The position numbers were made by a program, and so were the translations under genes. A model generated the notes under the pieces. It was not told where the DNA came from, made no database searches, and saw only the letters and a program-made list of their open reading frames with translations. From a virus, in IMG/VR virus record IMGVR_UViG_3300012920_000113, positions 1-35,908 of that record: a stretch of 35,908 nucleotides of DNA; one strand, written 5' to 3'. This document shows, piece by piece, positions 15,543-25,068 of this stretch (positions are counted from its first letter, which is position 1; each line of letters starts with the position of its first letter).

Positions 15543-18500
15543 TGGAAACAATAAGATTAAATGAAAGTCAGGTTTTAAATTTACCAGAAAATTTAGACCC
15601 GCAAACTAGAGCAAAGATAGCTGCAGAAGTAAAAAGAGATTTTGGTATAGACATAAACCAAACAACATTACTTGGTAGAGCAACAGAGATACCAAAAGGT
15701 ATCGCAAGAGGTGCTACTTTATTAGCTACAGATGTGCCATTAGGTATATCTGCTTTGTTTGATGTTGGTGATGATGGTGTAATAACTAAAGGATTACAAG
15801 ATTTTCAGAAAAGAGTTAGAGAAACTTCACCTTTAGCAGCAAAACCAGGCTATGAAGATTTGTGGACAACTAAACTAGCAGAAGGTGTTGGTTCTTTTGT
15901 ACCATTTTTAGGTGCTGCAAAGGTTGGTCAAGTTCTTACCAAAACACCACAAAAATTATTTACTAAAGAATACTTTAAAAGTCCTGCATTTACAGTGCCT
16001 GGTGCTTTAGGTGTAACTTCTGGTATGGCACAACAAGCCGATAGAATAGAAATGGCTAGACAGTTAGGCGAAGATGTCGGTCCTGTAGCAGAAACACTAG
16101 CAACAGTAACAGGCGGTACTATTGGAGTATCAGAAGTATTACCTGTAGCAGCGATACTAAATAAATTATCTAAAGGTGCATTACTTGATGAAGTAATGGG
16201 TAACAAAATAAAAAGAGCATTAGTATCTGGAACCCAAGAGGGTGCTCAAGAGGTGTTTGCTAGTATTGCACAAGATGCTACAGCTAGAGGTTTTTACAGT
16301 GATGAGCTACCTATAGGTGAAAGCATATTAGATGAGTTTACTATAGGAGCAACCATAGGTGCTGGTGCAGATTTAATTTTAAATAGTTTTGCTGGTAGAA
16401 GAGGTTTAGCAAATCAAAGATTTAAAGACGAAGAACAAGCTGCTAGAGAAAATAATAGAATTGCACAAGAGAATAAAAAAGCAGAATTTGAACTAGCACA
16501 ACAACAAGGAGACCTAGAGGTATTACAACCTAGAGTATCTAAAGAAACACCAGATGTTCCAGTCCCACCAATCACTACAACAGTTCCAACTTTATCTGTG
16601 ATACAAACACCAGATGGTAAATACTCTTTAATTGACCCTACTAATACTACCCAACCAGTGCTTAGAGTTTTTGACACAGAGGCAAAAGCTTTAACATCTA
16701 AAAAAAGAGAACAAAACAAATTATTCAGAGAAAAAAATCTTAGCGAACTTACAAATGACTTATACAATTTAGGTCTTATAAACAGTTCTTCTGGTCTTGC
16801 TATGGGTAACACCATAAAAGATACAAACAACCAGTTTGTAAATGCCAAATCTATTATAGACTTTGATTCCAAAGTAGACCCCAAAAAACTAAAATCAAAA
16901 GACGATTACTTTAAAAACAAAAACGTAGATGTAAAAGATGCGTATACGTTTGCAGAAGTACGTAAAATTTTAAATGCTAAAGACCTTAATTTATTATTAA
17001 GAGACAAAGCATCACAAGTGTTTGCTGCTTCAGAAAAAGCAGGAGAGCCATCTATACGTGATGATAAGAAACTAGTTAATGTTAATAACAAAGCTATAAA
17101 AGATTTAGCTGCATCTAAAAACATAGAACTAGATTTTACAGACCCTGCTGTTAGATACTTTAGCAGACAGCTAACAGGCTTTGATGATATAGCCAAAGTT
17201 AAAAACCGTGGTGCAAAAGAACTATTTGTGGCACGTTTACACTCTCTTCCTAAGTTTAATGTCAAAACTAAATTCCCAGACTTCAGACCAAGAAACTACA
17301 CAGCACAAGATATGGCTGATTTTGTAGCTAATTACAAAACAGACAACATAAAGTTTGATGTAGGCTCTTTATTAAAAGCTGGTCCAGACCCAATAAGAAA
17401 AAATAAAGTTGCTACAGAGCAATTTGTACGAGACCTTGTTAATAGTGGTAGAGCAGAAAAAATAGAGGGTACAAACAACTATCAGATAAGAGATAATTTT
17501 GAGTTTGATATTGCAAGAAGAGCAGAAGGATTCAACGAAACACCTGAAGAGTTTGGTGCAAGACTTAAATCAGAAGGTGTGTTACCAGACGAAACTATTA
17601 CACAGCTACAAGAAGCTGAACAAGTAAGACAAGAAAGATTCTTACCACCAGAAGAAGTAGCACCAAAGATGATTAACTTTGCAGAGGCAGTTGAAGAAGG
17701 TAAAGTAAACAAGTTTGCAAAAGAGGCACAAAAAGTATTAGATGGTGTAGGCTTAGGTGAAGTTGGTTTAGTAATTAGCGATGATATATTGTCAACTACA
17801 GCTTTACGTAGAAGAGATGATACATTTGCTTTTGACCCAGAGGGTGTCACTCCAGGCACAAAAAGAGTAAGAGGTGAAGTAGCAGAGTATGACAGAAATA
17901 CTGATACTATATTTATATCTTTGAGTGCCATAAATCCAGATGGGACACTATCAGAGGTAGAAATACAACAAAGAATAAATAGAGTAATAAACCATGAACT
18001 TATCCATGCTTTACGTGCCAAAGATTTAATTACAGAAAAAGATTACACCTATTTAGCTAAAGAAGTAAAACGTAGAAAAGTGCCTGCATCTGTAGACCCT
18101 AGTGCTGCAGAAAGAGGTATTACATATTACACCAGAGCAGCAGAAAGTTATTCTAATTTAGTTGATAGAGCTACTCCTGAACAAAGAGAAGATTTATTTG
18201 TAGAAGAAGCTATAGCAGAGTTATACAAAAACAAAGATAGTAAACCAGATATACCACCAAAAGCTAAAACTATTTTAGGTAAGATTACACAGTTCTTTGA
18301 GTCTCTAGGTCAAGCATTTAAACGTTCAGGTTTTAATAGAGCATCAGAGATACTACAAGAGATAGAAGCGGGCAAAGTTGGTGCTAGAGAAAGAGGTGTA
18401 TTACGTTCTGTTAAAGATGTATTGCGACCAGCAAGTGCAGGCGTACCTACTTTTGCTAGAACAGATGAACCAGAAATAGGAAAGTTTACAATAAAAAAAG

Positions 18501-21500
18501 ATGAGTTTGTTGAAGGCAATATTAATGTAGGAAAAATACTTGGATATGACGTAGAAATATTTAGAGACCCAGGTGGGATGGGAGGTCAAAACTATTCTAT
18601 GATTATTACAGACCCAAGAGTAGACATGAATATAGATTTTGCATCCATAGGCTTGTTTAGTAAAAACTTACAAGAAGCAAAAAAAGATGCTGTAGATAAA
18701 ATTCAAACATTAATTAATGATGGAGAAATTTTAGACTTTGCTTCAACTTATTTTATGAGAGGAGTAGGTAAAAGAGAAGATGCAGTATTAGCAAAATTAA
18801 AAGATACAGACTTACCTACTTTTGCTAGGGGACCAAGAGATGAATCGTCTGGTCACTTAGCTGATTTTTTACCTGCACAATATGGTCCACCTGCACATCA
18901 ACTAGATATAGTATATAGCGATGAAAAAACAAAAGATGGTTATTATCCAGTTAGTTTTGGTTTTAGATATCCTATAAGACCAACAACAAAATCAACTACT
19001 GAAGAAATACAGAGAGCTAGACAAGCATTTATGCAATATAGCACAGCTAGAACACCACAAGAACAACAAGAAGAACGTGAGTTTATAAATAAACTTATGG
19101 AAATAAAAGGCAATCCAAATGCTATTATTACTATGTATCAAGCTGCACCACAAAGAGATTTACGAGAAGGAGATTTAATAACTCCATTTTTAAGTGAAGC
19201 TAATGCTCTTATAGAAGATTCTAAAGTTACTAAACAAGAAATAAAAGAAGCAGATAGAGCTAGAAGAAGGCAAGAACAGATAGATAAAACAGGTGCAATA
19301 AATTTACAACAAGAAAAAAACTTTGCAGCAATGGATGAAATTATGGATATGTTTGGTATGCCTGAAAGAACTCCATCAAAGTTACATATTTTTAAATTAA
19401 GAGCAGGAGATGTTCGTTGGGATGGTAATAATGGCTGGGCAAGATGGGGATATTTCCCAAGAATAAAAGCTGTAGAGGATATACCTACATTTAGTAGAGT
19501 TTCAGATATAAAAAATAAATATGCAAATGAAGATATTAAACTTGACATATTTGAAACAGAAAATGAAATTAAATTATCTAAAATAGTAGTTTCTGAAAAA
19601 AATATAGGATTAGGAACTTTTGTAATGAATGACCTAACAAACTATGCAGATAATAATAATAAAGTTATTACTTTAACTCCTAGCAAAGATTTTGGTGCAA
19701 CTTCTGTAAATAGATTAAAAACTTTTTATAAAAGATTTGGTTTTGTAGAAAATAAAGGTAGAAATAAAGATTTTTCTTACAAAGATACTATGTATAGATT
19801 GCCTAAAATAAGTCAAGATATGCCTACATTTAGTAGAGATGCAGACGATGCTTATTTTGCTAATGAAAGAAAAAAAAGAAGGTTAAGTAATTTAAAAGAA
19901 CAGTTAGTATTCCGTGAAGCTGAGTTAAATGAAGTTGGCAGTCAAATGACTGACAATACTAGAACTAATTTAGAAAAACAAATATCTAATATTAAAGATA
20001 GAATAACAGAAATAGAATCAGATATACCTACGTTTAGTAAAGGTGCTAGGTATAGTAAAAGAAAATTTAGTGACTTTTATTATCACATAACTCCTACTCC
20101 AAATGTAAGAGGTATTTTACAAAGTTCAATTAATCCTTTAAAACCTTCTAATTTTATAAATGCTAGAACAGGTAATAGATTTCAAGATGAGCCTGCAGTT
20201 TTTGCATTTACTAATCCAATAGATGCAATTCAATGGTGGAGTAATACAGAATTTAATAGAGAAGATTTATCTATGTTATTGATAGATAAAAATGCTAATG
20301 ATTGGACACAAGACCCAGCTAGTATGTCATTTAAAGGTAACATTAAAGAGGACTTTAGACTTGTAAATTCTGATGTATTTGGTTTTGGCTTTAATGAACA
20401 GCCTACTTCTGTTATAACTACGCAACCTGTTCAAGCAAAAGATATTAAAGGTTCATTAACACTTCCTGATTTATTTGGAAAATTAGGAGAAATGTATGGA
20501 ACTGTATCAGGACTTGATAATATAACACCCTATTACGGTTTATTACCAACTCGTATTGATGGTAAAGAAGAACAAATTACATATATGAATCGTGTTGCTG
20601 AAGCATTAAATCCTGTGAGTGCAAAAGATAAAAAACTATTAAATAATTTAGATAAAGCTGAAGAGTATGCAAAGTCTACAAGAAAATTTCAAGTCCCTAC
20701 CTATAATACAAACTCATCCGATGTCGCTTTAGATGCAGCAATAGAATTTAATGAGGATGGAACTCCAAAAGAACCAGACATACCAACCTTTAGTGTTGGA
20801 GAAATGCCACAAGAATTACAAGCATCAGCTAGAAGAGTAATGGGTGCCTATGATGCACCAACAGAGCCATACGGTGTAAGACTTATTGAATTAGTTTCAG
20901 ACCCAATAACTAATGTAAGAAAGCTATTTAAAAATGCAAGACAGCTATACATAGACAAGTACGATAAGATTGCTAGAAAGTCTATACAGTTATCAGAAGA
21001 AAATGATGCCATTAGATTATTAAATAATACTGCAGATACTAGTGCAATAGCTGCAATACGTATGTCAGACAGAGCAAGAGGTATATTCCAAGGCTTATTA
21101 ACTACTGGTTATGCAACAGATTTAGTTGACGGTGAGACAGGACTAATAAATGTTTTACCGTTAGAGCTATCAGCAGAATACAATACTTTCTTACAACCAG
21201 AAACACAAGACACACAAGATGTAAGTGGTAGAGTCGTCAAAGAAGCTGGCAAATATTACGGAGGTCTCACACAAATACTTGCACCAGTGTATACAAATTC
21301 TAGTGTAGACGGAGAACAGATATTCAAACTGTATGGAATACTAAAAAGAGCTAAGAAAATAGATGAAACTACTGGTAAAGAAACTCCTGTAACTGCAGAT
21401 GATTTAGCTAAAATACCTTATATAGAATCAAACTTTCCAGAGATAGTAGAAGCTTACAACAATTATCAAAGATGGAACAATCAACTTATAGAACTTGCTA

Positions 21501-23578
21501 AAAACAAAGGCTTATTGAGTGAGGCACAAGCAACTCAGTGGCAAGACTATTCTGCGTATTATCCTTTCTATAGAAATATGGTTGAAGATGGTAGTATTCT
21601 TGGACCCTCGATTGGTGGTGGTGCTTTACCAACTAATCCGCTTGGGGTAAAAATGAAAGGCTCAGTAGAAGCCATAGACACAAACCCTGTAGAAGCTATA
21701 GCAAGAAACTCTTTATCTATTTTAAATGCAGCCATGAAAAACGATGGTATGCAAAAGCTAATGAGAGATTTACAACTTAACGGAGAAGCAGAGTTAGTAG
21801 ATGTAACACAAGCTAGTAGACCAGATGTTGTACCAGTTTTTGTAGATGGAGAAAAAGTTTATTACAGAGTAGATGACTTAGAGCTAGTAGAAAGTATGCA
21901 AGGCATGGGAGTTACAAGTCTAAGTGGATTATCTAAGTTCTTGGCTATGCCAGCATCTTTCTTAAGAGATGTTGTAACAAGAGACCCAGGCTTTGTGGTT
22001 GTCAACTTATTAAGAGATACATTATCTGCATCAGTAACATCAGGTGTGCCAATAAATAGTGAAGAGGGTGGATTTAAACCAGTTATTACTACTGTTAGAA
22101 ATATGTTTAGAGACATGACTGAATTAGAAAGGTTTGGTGTGTTGGGTGGTTACGACTTCCAAAATGATGAAGGCTCGGTGAAACAATTTGTTGATAGAGC
22201 CATAAGGAAAGAAGGCATAAACCCAGACAATAGTATGAGTATGTCAAACTTATTCTATAAAGCTTGGGATGGTTTGGGTGCATTAACAACTAAATCAGAT
22301 GGTGCTACTAGATTAGGTGTCTTTGATGCGGTATACAAAGACATAAAAGAAAGAGGCGGTACAGAAGCACAAGCACAATCAGAAGCTGCTTATCAAGGAT
22401 TAGAAATAATTAACTTTGGAAGAAGAGGCTCAGACCCACTGTTTAGAACAATCACAGCAGCTATTCCTTTTTTAAATGCCAGAATACAAGGTTTAGATGT
22501 ACTTTACAGAAGCTTTGGCACTGGAGAATATTCAGCAGTACAAAAATTAGAAGCAGCGTCTCCAGAAGCTGCGGCAAATCTCAAACAAGATATTTTTTAT
22601 ACTGCAATGTCCAGGGGTATGTTTATTACATTCCTAACTTTATTATATTACTTAATGGTTTCTGATGACGAAGAATATCAAAACATAAGAAGAGAAGTTA
22701 GAGACGATAACTGGATAATACCTTTAGGTAACGACATACCTGCAGTAAAAATACCTATACCTTTTGAGGTTGGTATGGTGTTTAAAGCGATACCAGAAAG
22801 AACTTTTGATTTAGCTATGGGAGAAACATCTCTAAGCGAATACTCTAAATCACTACGAAGGCAGTTAGGCACATCTGCAAACATACCTTTCTTTGATGGT
22901 AGTGTTGCATTTCAGGTTATTAAACCTATAGCTGATGTAGTTGCAAATAGAAATAGTTTTACAGGCACGGATATTGTTCCTTACTATCAAACTAAATTAG
23001 AACCAGCATATCAACAAAGAGCAACAACAAATGAGTTAGCACGTGTCATTGGAGAAACGTTTAACGTATCGCCAATCAAACTAGAATACATAGTAAGAGG
23101 TTATACAGGAACTCTTGGTGGTTATTTATTAGATGCTGCAGATTCTGTAACAAGACTAGGAACAGGTACACCATACATACCACCTAACATAAACTCAGTG
23201 CCAGTAGTAAAAAGGTTTTTATTAGACTTAGATAAAGGCGGTGGCTTGCAACAACAGTTTTATGACTTAAGAAACGAGGTTGATAGAGCAGTGCAGACTA
23301 TGAATAAACTTAAAAAAGCACAAAGGTTTGATGAACTGCAAGCATATAGAACTAATATGCAAGGTGTGTTAAATGTCAAAGGTCAAATCAGAGCAATAGA
23401 AAGATACATGGACAACTGGAGAAAACGTAGAGATGTTTTACTTGCAAGAACTGACATCAATCCATTAGTAAAAGCTGAATTACTAGAACAATTAGAGATG
23501 GAAAGAGATAAAAGGTTGTCGATAATTACAGAACTTAAAAAGAAAGCAAACGTTCCTGCTTACCAGATGGGATTATAA
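15542..23578 (+). CDS. giant polyvalent internal virion protein (gp16-like) with zincin, ART-like and GNAT-like modules
   Basis: 2678 residues. Seen in order: N-terminal Ala/Gly hydrophobic region (about 50-290); helical region; zinc-protease motif INRVINHELIHALRA with His818-Glu819-His822; six copies of a (V/L/I/M)PTF(S/A) linker with Pro at about 969, 1092, 1315, 1428, 1496 and 1748. The pieces between linkers are: small alpha/beta (974-1088); ART-like (1097-1312, ITMYQAAPQRDLREGDLIT...VRWDG...WGYFP); GNAT-like (1319-1424, VSEKNIGLGTFVMND...FYKRFGFVENKGRN); coiled coil (1433-1492); a second ART-like piece (1500-1745, YYHITPTPNVRGIL). The 930-residue C-terminus resembles the large polyvalent-protein domain of ejected proteins. 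It probably enters the host with DNA. Confidence 0.82.
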   Translation: METIRLNESQVLNLPENLDPQTRAKIAAEVKRDFGIDINQTTLLGRATEIPKGIARGATLLATDVPLGISALFDVGDDGVITKGLQDFQKRVRETSPLAAKPGYEDLWTTKLAEGVGSFVPFLGAAKVGQVLTKTPQKLFTKEYFKSPAFTVPGALGVTSGMAQQADRIEMARQLGEDVGPVAETLATVTGGTIGVSEVLPVAAILNKLSKGALLDEVMGNKIKRALVSGTQEGAQEVFASIAQDATARGFYSDELPIGESILDEFTIGATIGAGADLILNSFAGRRGLANQRFKDEEQAARENNRIAQENKKAEFELAQQQGDLEVLQPRVSKETPDVPVPPITTTVPTLSVIQTPDGKYSLIDPTNTTQPVLRVFDTEAKALTSKKREQNKLFREKNLSELTNDLYNLGLINSSSGLAMGNTIKDTNNQFVNAKSIIDFDSKVDPKKLKSKDDYFKNKNVDVKDAYTFAEVRKILNAKDLNLLLRDKASQVFAASEKAGEPSIRDDKKLVNVNNKAIKDLAASKNIELDFTDPAVRYFSRQLTGFDDIAKVKNRGAKELFVARLHSLPKFNVKTKFPDFRPRNYTAQDMADFVANYKTDNIKFDVGSLLKAGPDPIRKNKVATEQFVRDLVNSGRAEKIEGTNNYQIRDNFEFDIARRAEGFNETPEEFGARLKSEGVLPDETITQLQEAEQVRQERFLPPEEVAPKMINFAEAVEEGKVNKFAKEAQKVLDGVGLGEVGLVISDDILSTTALRRRDDTFAFDPEGVTPGTKRVRGEVAEYDRNTDTIFISLSAINPDGTLSEVEIQQRINRVINHELIHALRAKDLITEKDYTYLAKEVKRRKVPASVDPSAAERGITYYTRAAESYSNLVDRATPEQREDLFVEEAIAELYKNKDSKPDIPPKAKTILGKITQFFESLGQAFKRSGFNRASEILQEIEAGKVGARERGVLRSVKDVLRPASAGVPTFARTDEPEIGKFTIKKDEFVEGNINVGKILGYDVEIFRDPGGMGGQNYSMIITDPRVDMNIDFASIGLFSKNLQEAKKDAVDKIQTLINDGEILDFASTYFMRGVGKREDAVLAKLKDTDLPTFARGPRDESSGHLADFLPAQYGPPAHQLDIVYSDEKTKDGYYPVSFGFRYPIRPTTKSTTEEIQRARQAFMQYSTARTPQEQQEEREFINKLMEIKGNPNAIITMYQAAPQRDLREGDLITPFLSEANALIEDSKVTKQEIKEADRARRRQEQIDKTGAINLQQEKNFAAMDEIMDMFGMPERTPSKLHIFKLRAGDVRWDGNNGWARWGYFPRIKAVEDIPTFSRVSDIKNKYANEDIKLDIFETENEIKLSKIVVSEKNIGLGTFVMNDLTNYADNNNKVITLTPSKDFGATSVNRLKTFYKRFGFVENKGRNKDFSYKDTMYRLPKISQDMPTFSRDADDAYFANERKKRRLSNLKEQLVFREAELNEVGSQMTDNTRTNLEKQISNIKDRITEIESDIPTFSKGARYSKRKFSDFYYHITPTPNVRGILQSSINPLKPSNFINARTGNRFQDEPAVFAFTNPIDAIQWWSNTEFNREDLSMLLIDKNANDWTQDPASMSFKGNIKEDFRLVNSDVFGFGFNEQPTSVITTQPVQAKDIKGSLTLPDLFGKLGEMYGTVSGLDNITPYYGLLPTRIDGKEEQITYMNRVAEALNPVSAKDKKLLNNLDKAEEYAKSTRKFQVPTYNTNSSDVALDAAIEFNEDGTPKEPDIPTFSVGEMPQELQASARRVMGAYDAPTEPYGVRLIELVSDPITNVRKLFKNARQLYIDKYDKIARKSIQLSEENDAIRLLNNTADTSAIAAIRMSDRARGIFQGLLTTGYATDLVDGETGLINVLPLELSAEYNTFLQPETQDTQDVSGRVVKEAGKYYGGLTQILAPVYTNSSVDGEQIFKLYGILKRAKKIDETTGKETPVTADDLAKIPYIESNFPEIVEAYNNYQRWNNQLIELAKNKGLLSEAQATQWQDYSAYYPFYRNMVEDGSILGPSIGGGALPTNPLGVKMKGSVEAIDTNPVEAIARNSLSILNAAMKNDGMQKLMRDLQLNGEAELVDVTQASRPDVVPVFVDGEKVYYRVDDLELVESMQGMGVTSLSGLSKFLAMPASFLRDVVTRDPGFVVVNLLRDTLSASVTSGVPINSEEGGFKPVITTVRNMFRDMTELERFGVLGGYDFQNDEGSVKQFVDRAIRKEGINPDNSMSMSNLFYKAWDGLGALTTKSDGATRLGVFDAVYKDIKERGGTEAQAQSEAAYQGLEIINFGRRGSDPLFRTITAAIPFLNARIQGLDVLYRSFGTGEYSAVQKLEAASPEAAANLKQDIFYTAMSRGMFITFLTLLYYLMVSDDEEYQNIRREVRDDNWIIPLGNDIPAVKIPIPFEVGMVFKAIPERTFDLAMGETSLSEYSKSLRRQLGTSANIPFFDGSVAFQVIKPIADVVANRNSFTGTDIVPYYQTKLEPAYQQRATTNELARVIGETFNVSPIKLEYIVRGYTGTLGGYLLDAADSVTRLGTGTPYIPPNINSVPVVKRFLLDLDKGGGLQQQFYDLRNEVDRAVQTMNKLKKAQRFDELQAYRTNMQGVLNVKGQIRAIERYMDNWRKRRDVLLARTDINPLVKAELLEQLEMERDKRLSIITELKKKANVPAYQMGL

Positions 23579-23580
23579 AT

Positions 23581-23600
23581 AATATTCACTAGTGATTATA
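23581..23600. repeat. dispersed palindrome copy at the convergent gene junction
   Basis: AATATTCACTAGTGATTATA, with the perfect core CACTAGTG. It supplies the TAG stop of the minus-strand gene and lies three bases after the stop of the giant virion gene. Confidence 0.7.
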
Positions 23601-23960
23601 AACTCCTGGATATAAATTCGGTACGTTGTAACCAGCTTTTTTTATTTCTGCAATAGCCTTTTCTTCTTTTAAAGGTTTAATACTAAAGAATCCTTTGTAT
23701 TGAGGATAACGTGCGTGAAACAAACGTGCGTAAAAACAAATGTAATCATTACTAATTTTAAAATCCCCACCCTTAGTTTCTATCTCTTCATTCCAACGAA
23801 TCCTATTTATGATTGCCCATTGAGAATACTTTTTTCTACCACTTTGTATAGCTTGGAAAGTATACTCTTCAAACTTTTGCCATACTTTAGGATTTTCTTT
23901 ATGCCATGCCCACCATTTTTCTTTACGTTTCTTTAATTTATTTTCATAGTATTCTTTCAT
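23589..23960 (-). CDS. conserved phage protein of the recombination/early cluster
   Basis: 123 residues. It starts with a Lys-rich helix and then VWQKFEEYTFQAIQSGRKKY, SQWAIINRIRWNEEIETKGG and FKISNDYICFYARLF. This pattern (FE.FTF.AI..GR...S.W.I.NRIRWE) is a frequent phage hypothetical near replication genes. Function unknown. It overlaps the HNH gene by 4 bp. Its stop TAG is the centre of a dispersed palindrome (23581-23600), ten bases from the convergent end of the giant virion gene. Confidence 0.65.
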   Translation of the reverse strand: MKEYYENKLKKRKEKWWAWHKENPKVWQKFEEYTFQAIQSGRKKYSQWAIINRIRWNEEIETKGGDFKISNDYICFYARLFHARYPQYKGFFSIKPLKEEKAIAEIKKAGYNVPNLYPGVYNH

Positions 23961-24259
23961 TCTGCACCTACCATTTTATTCACCTGTTTTAATAATTCTT
24001 CTTCCGTGCCATAAGCATCTTCAAATCTTCTTTTATATGGATGTCTGCTTATAGGTCTAAATCTATTGCCTTTGCGATGATGCTCAAAGCAAAGAGGTAA
24101 TACAGAAAAATGTGCATTTGGTTTTGTTTTGCCAATAACATGATGAATTTCTGCAGGCACTCTGACACCTGTTGTATTTAAACAAACTATACATCCAAGT
24201 TCGCTAACAGCTTCCATGTGTTCAGCTTCTTTTTTAGTTGGATTTCTACCTTTGAGCAT
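23957..24259 (-). CDS. HNH nuclease of the Ref (RecA-dependent nuclease) type
   Basis: 100 residues. NPTKKEAEHMEAVSELGCIV CLN, AEIHHVIGKTKPNAHFSVLP and LCFEHHRKGNRFRPISRH show the Cys pair plus HH and HH motifs of an HNH/beta-beta-alpha-metal nuclease. The arrangement LGC.VC...IHH...PLC..HHR matches P1 Ref-like recombination proteins found in many phages. Located at the end of an operon with an annealing protein and an exonuclease, consistent with recombination or DNA processing. Confidence 0.8.
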   Translation of the reverse strand: MLKGRNPTKKEAEHMEAVSELGCIVCLNTTGVRVPAEIHHVIGKTKPNAHFSVLPLCFEHHRKGNRFRPISRHPYKRRFEDAYGTEEELLKQVNKMVGAE

Positions 24260-24365
24260 AACGTCTCTTTATTTTATTTTTCTTTTTTTTATTTCCAAAT
24301 ATTTTCTCAAAGTTTTTGTCAAACTTATCTTTATCAAAGGGTCTTTGTCTACTACCCTTAGTCAT
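24246..24365 (-). CDS. 39-residue basic phage peptide (KGSRQRPFDKDKF type)
   Basis: The product begins MTKGSRQRPFDKDKFDKNF and is followed by a Lys-rich tail. Short proteins starting M(T/S)KGS..RP...K.F..N...IF are very common in phage early regions. No Shine-Dalgarno precedes it. Instead its ATG sits inside the stop of a possible tiny upstream gene (24358-24429), consistent with translational coupling. It overlaps the HNH gene start by 14 bp. Function unknown. Confidence 0.6.
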   Translation of the reverse strand: MTKGSRQRPFDKDKFDKNFEKIFGNKKKKNKIKRRYAQR

Positions 24366-24429
24366 ACATAGACATAAAAATAAATAAAGCACATAGAACT
24401 ACTGCGGATAACACATTTATATCAATCAA
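24358..24429 (-). CDS. possible 23-residue membrane peptide (TTG start)
   Basis: A TTG at 24429 lies six bases after GGAG (in the last codons of the upstream gene). The product, MIDINVLSAVVLCALFIFMS then MYD, is essentially one transmembrane helix. Its stop overlaps the start of the 39-residue gene, which would explain that gene's missing ribosome binding site. Without an ATG start the call is tentative. Confidence 0.35.
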   Translation of the reverse strand: MIDINVLSAVVLCALFIFMSMYD

Positions 24430-24430
24430 A

Positions 24431-24772
24431 CTATACTCCGTATTTCTTACGTTCTTCTCGTTCATTAACTACTCTAGTTCTCCATTCATCAAATCCTATC
24501 TCTCTACCTTTAACTTCTAATTTTACAGACTCTACAATACCTGAACACTTAGCATAGTTTAAACGTGCCTCATAAAGTTCAGGTTGATTCTCTGCATAAT
24601 TGTCTTGTGCAACTGCGGTCTTATGTCCTTGTTGCACAGCTAAAGTCATAAGCTTTGCTTTGATACGTTTAACATCAGCATCAGCAATCATCTTTTCAAC
24701 TATTGCTCTCTCTAATACAGGAGCCATACTACGTATATGCTCCATCCAATTTTCTACTTGTTCGTCCATCAT
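24431..24772 (-). CDS. helical early-region protein, unrecognised
   Basis: 113 residues, all-alpha by eye: MDEQVENWMEHIRSMAPVLE, AIVEKMIADADVKRIKAKLM and EARLNYAKCSGIVESVKLEV. Starts at ATG 24772, overlapping the stop of a 28-residue gene as ATGA; a second ATG follows at once. It belongs to the minus-strand recombination operon. No family recognised with confidence; no membrane segment. Confidence 0.55.
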   Translation of the reverse strand: MMDEQVENWMEHIRSMAPVLERAIVEKMIADADVKRIKAKLMTLAVQQGHKTAVAQDNYAENQPELYEARLNYAKCSGIVESVKLEVKGREIGFDEWRTRVVNEREERKKYGV

Positions 24773-24855
24773 CTTGCTCTAAACAAATAATACAAAGCTT
24801 TGATTTTCCACTCTTCTAAATTTAATTCAGCTAAGTGTTTTGGTAACTGATTCAT
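24769..24855 (-). CDS. 28-residue peptide in the recombination operon
   Basis: Encodes MNQLPKHLAELNLEEWKIKA then LYYLFRAR, an amphipathic helix with an aromatic end. It is linked to both neighbours by ATGA overlaps (24852-24855 and 24769-24772), which is why I accept so short a frame. Function unknown; a small host-interacting peptide is possible. Confidence 0.5.
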   Translation of the reverse strand: MNQLPKHLAELNLEEWKIKALYYLFRAR

Positions 24856-25064
24856 ACGTTTAACCTACTCTGCAACTCTTCATCTCTATCTGTAATTATG
24901 GAGTTAGTTAAGTAATCCATTAATATTGCATGACTAGTAGTTGCAGTAAATTTTTCTAAAGGTTTAAGTTGTTGTAATAGTTCTAAGTAGTTTTTCTTAA
25001 ACTCCCAAAAAACTTGTTCATCAACTTCTTCATCTATAAGTTGTAGTAAGTCTTTACCATACAT
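24852..25064 (-). CDS. 70-residue helical protein, unrecognised
   Basis: I start at ATG 25064 (MYGKDLLQLIDEEVDEQVFW), four bases after the stop of the SSB-like gene; the longer frame to 25154 lies within that gene. Acidic and helical, with KKNYLELLQQLKPLEKF. No Shine-Dalgarno is visible, so it is probably translated by re-initiation. Function unknown. Confidence 0.5.
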   Translation of the reverse strand: MYGKDLLQLIDEEVDEQVFWEFKKNYLELLQQLKPLEKFTATTSHAILMDYLTNSIITDRDEELQSRLNV

Positions 25065-25068
25065 AATT

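Noticed and set aside
21281-21295. CACCAGTGTATAC, another near match to the palindrome
   Set aside because: Matches the core but not the AT flanks; only weak evidence, left out of the count.
22508-22524. CACTGGAGAATATT, close to the dispersed palindrome
   Set aside because: Core symmetry is broken and flanks do not match; within a conserved coding region, so treated as chance.
23700-23936. Plus-strand frame opposite the 123-residue early gene
   Set aside because: Shadow of a conserved minus-strand gene with a good overlap to its neighbour.
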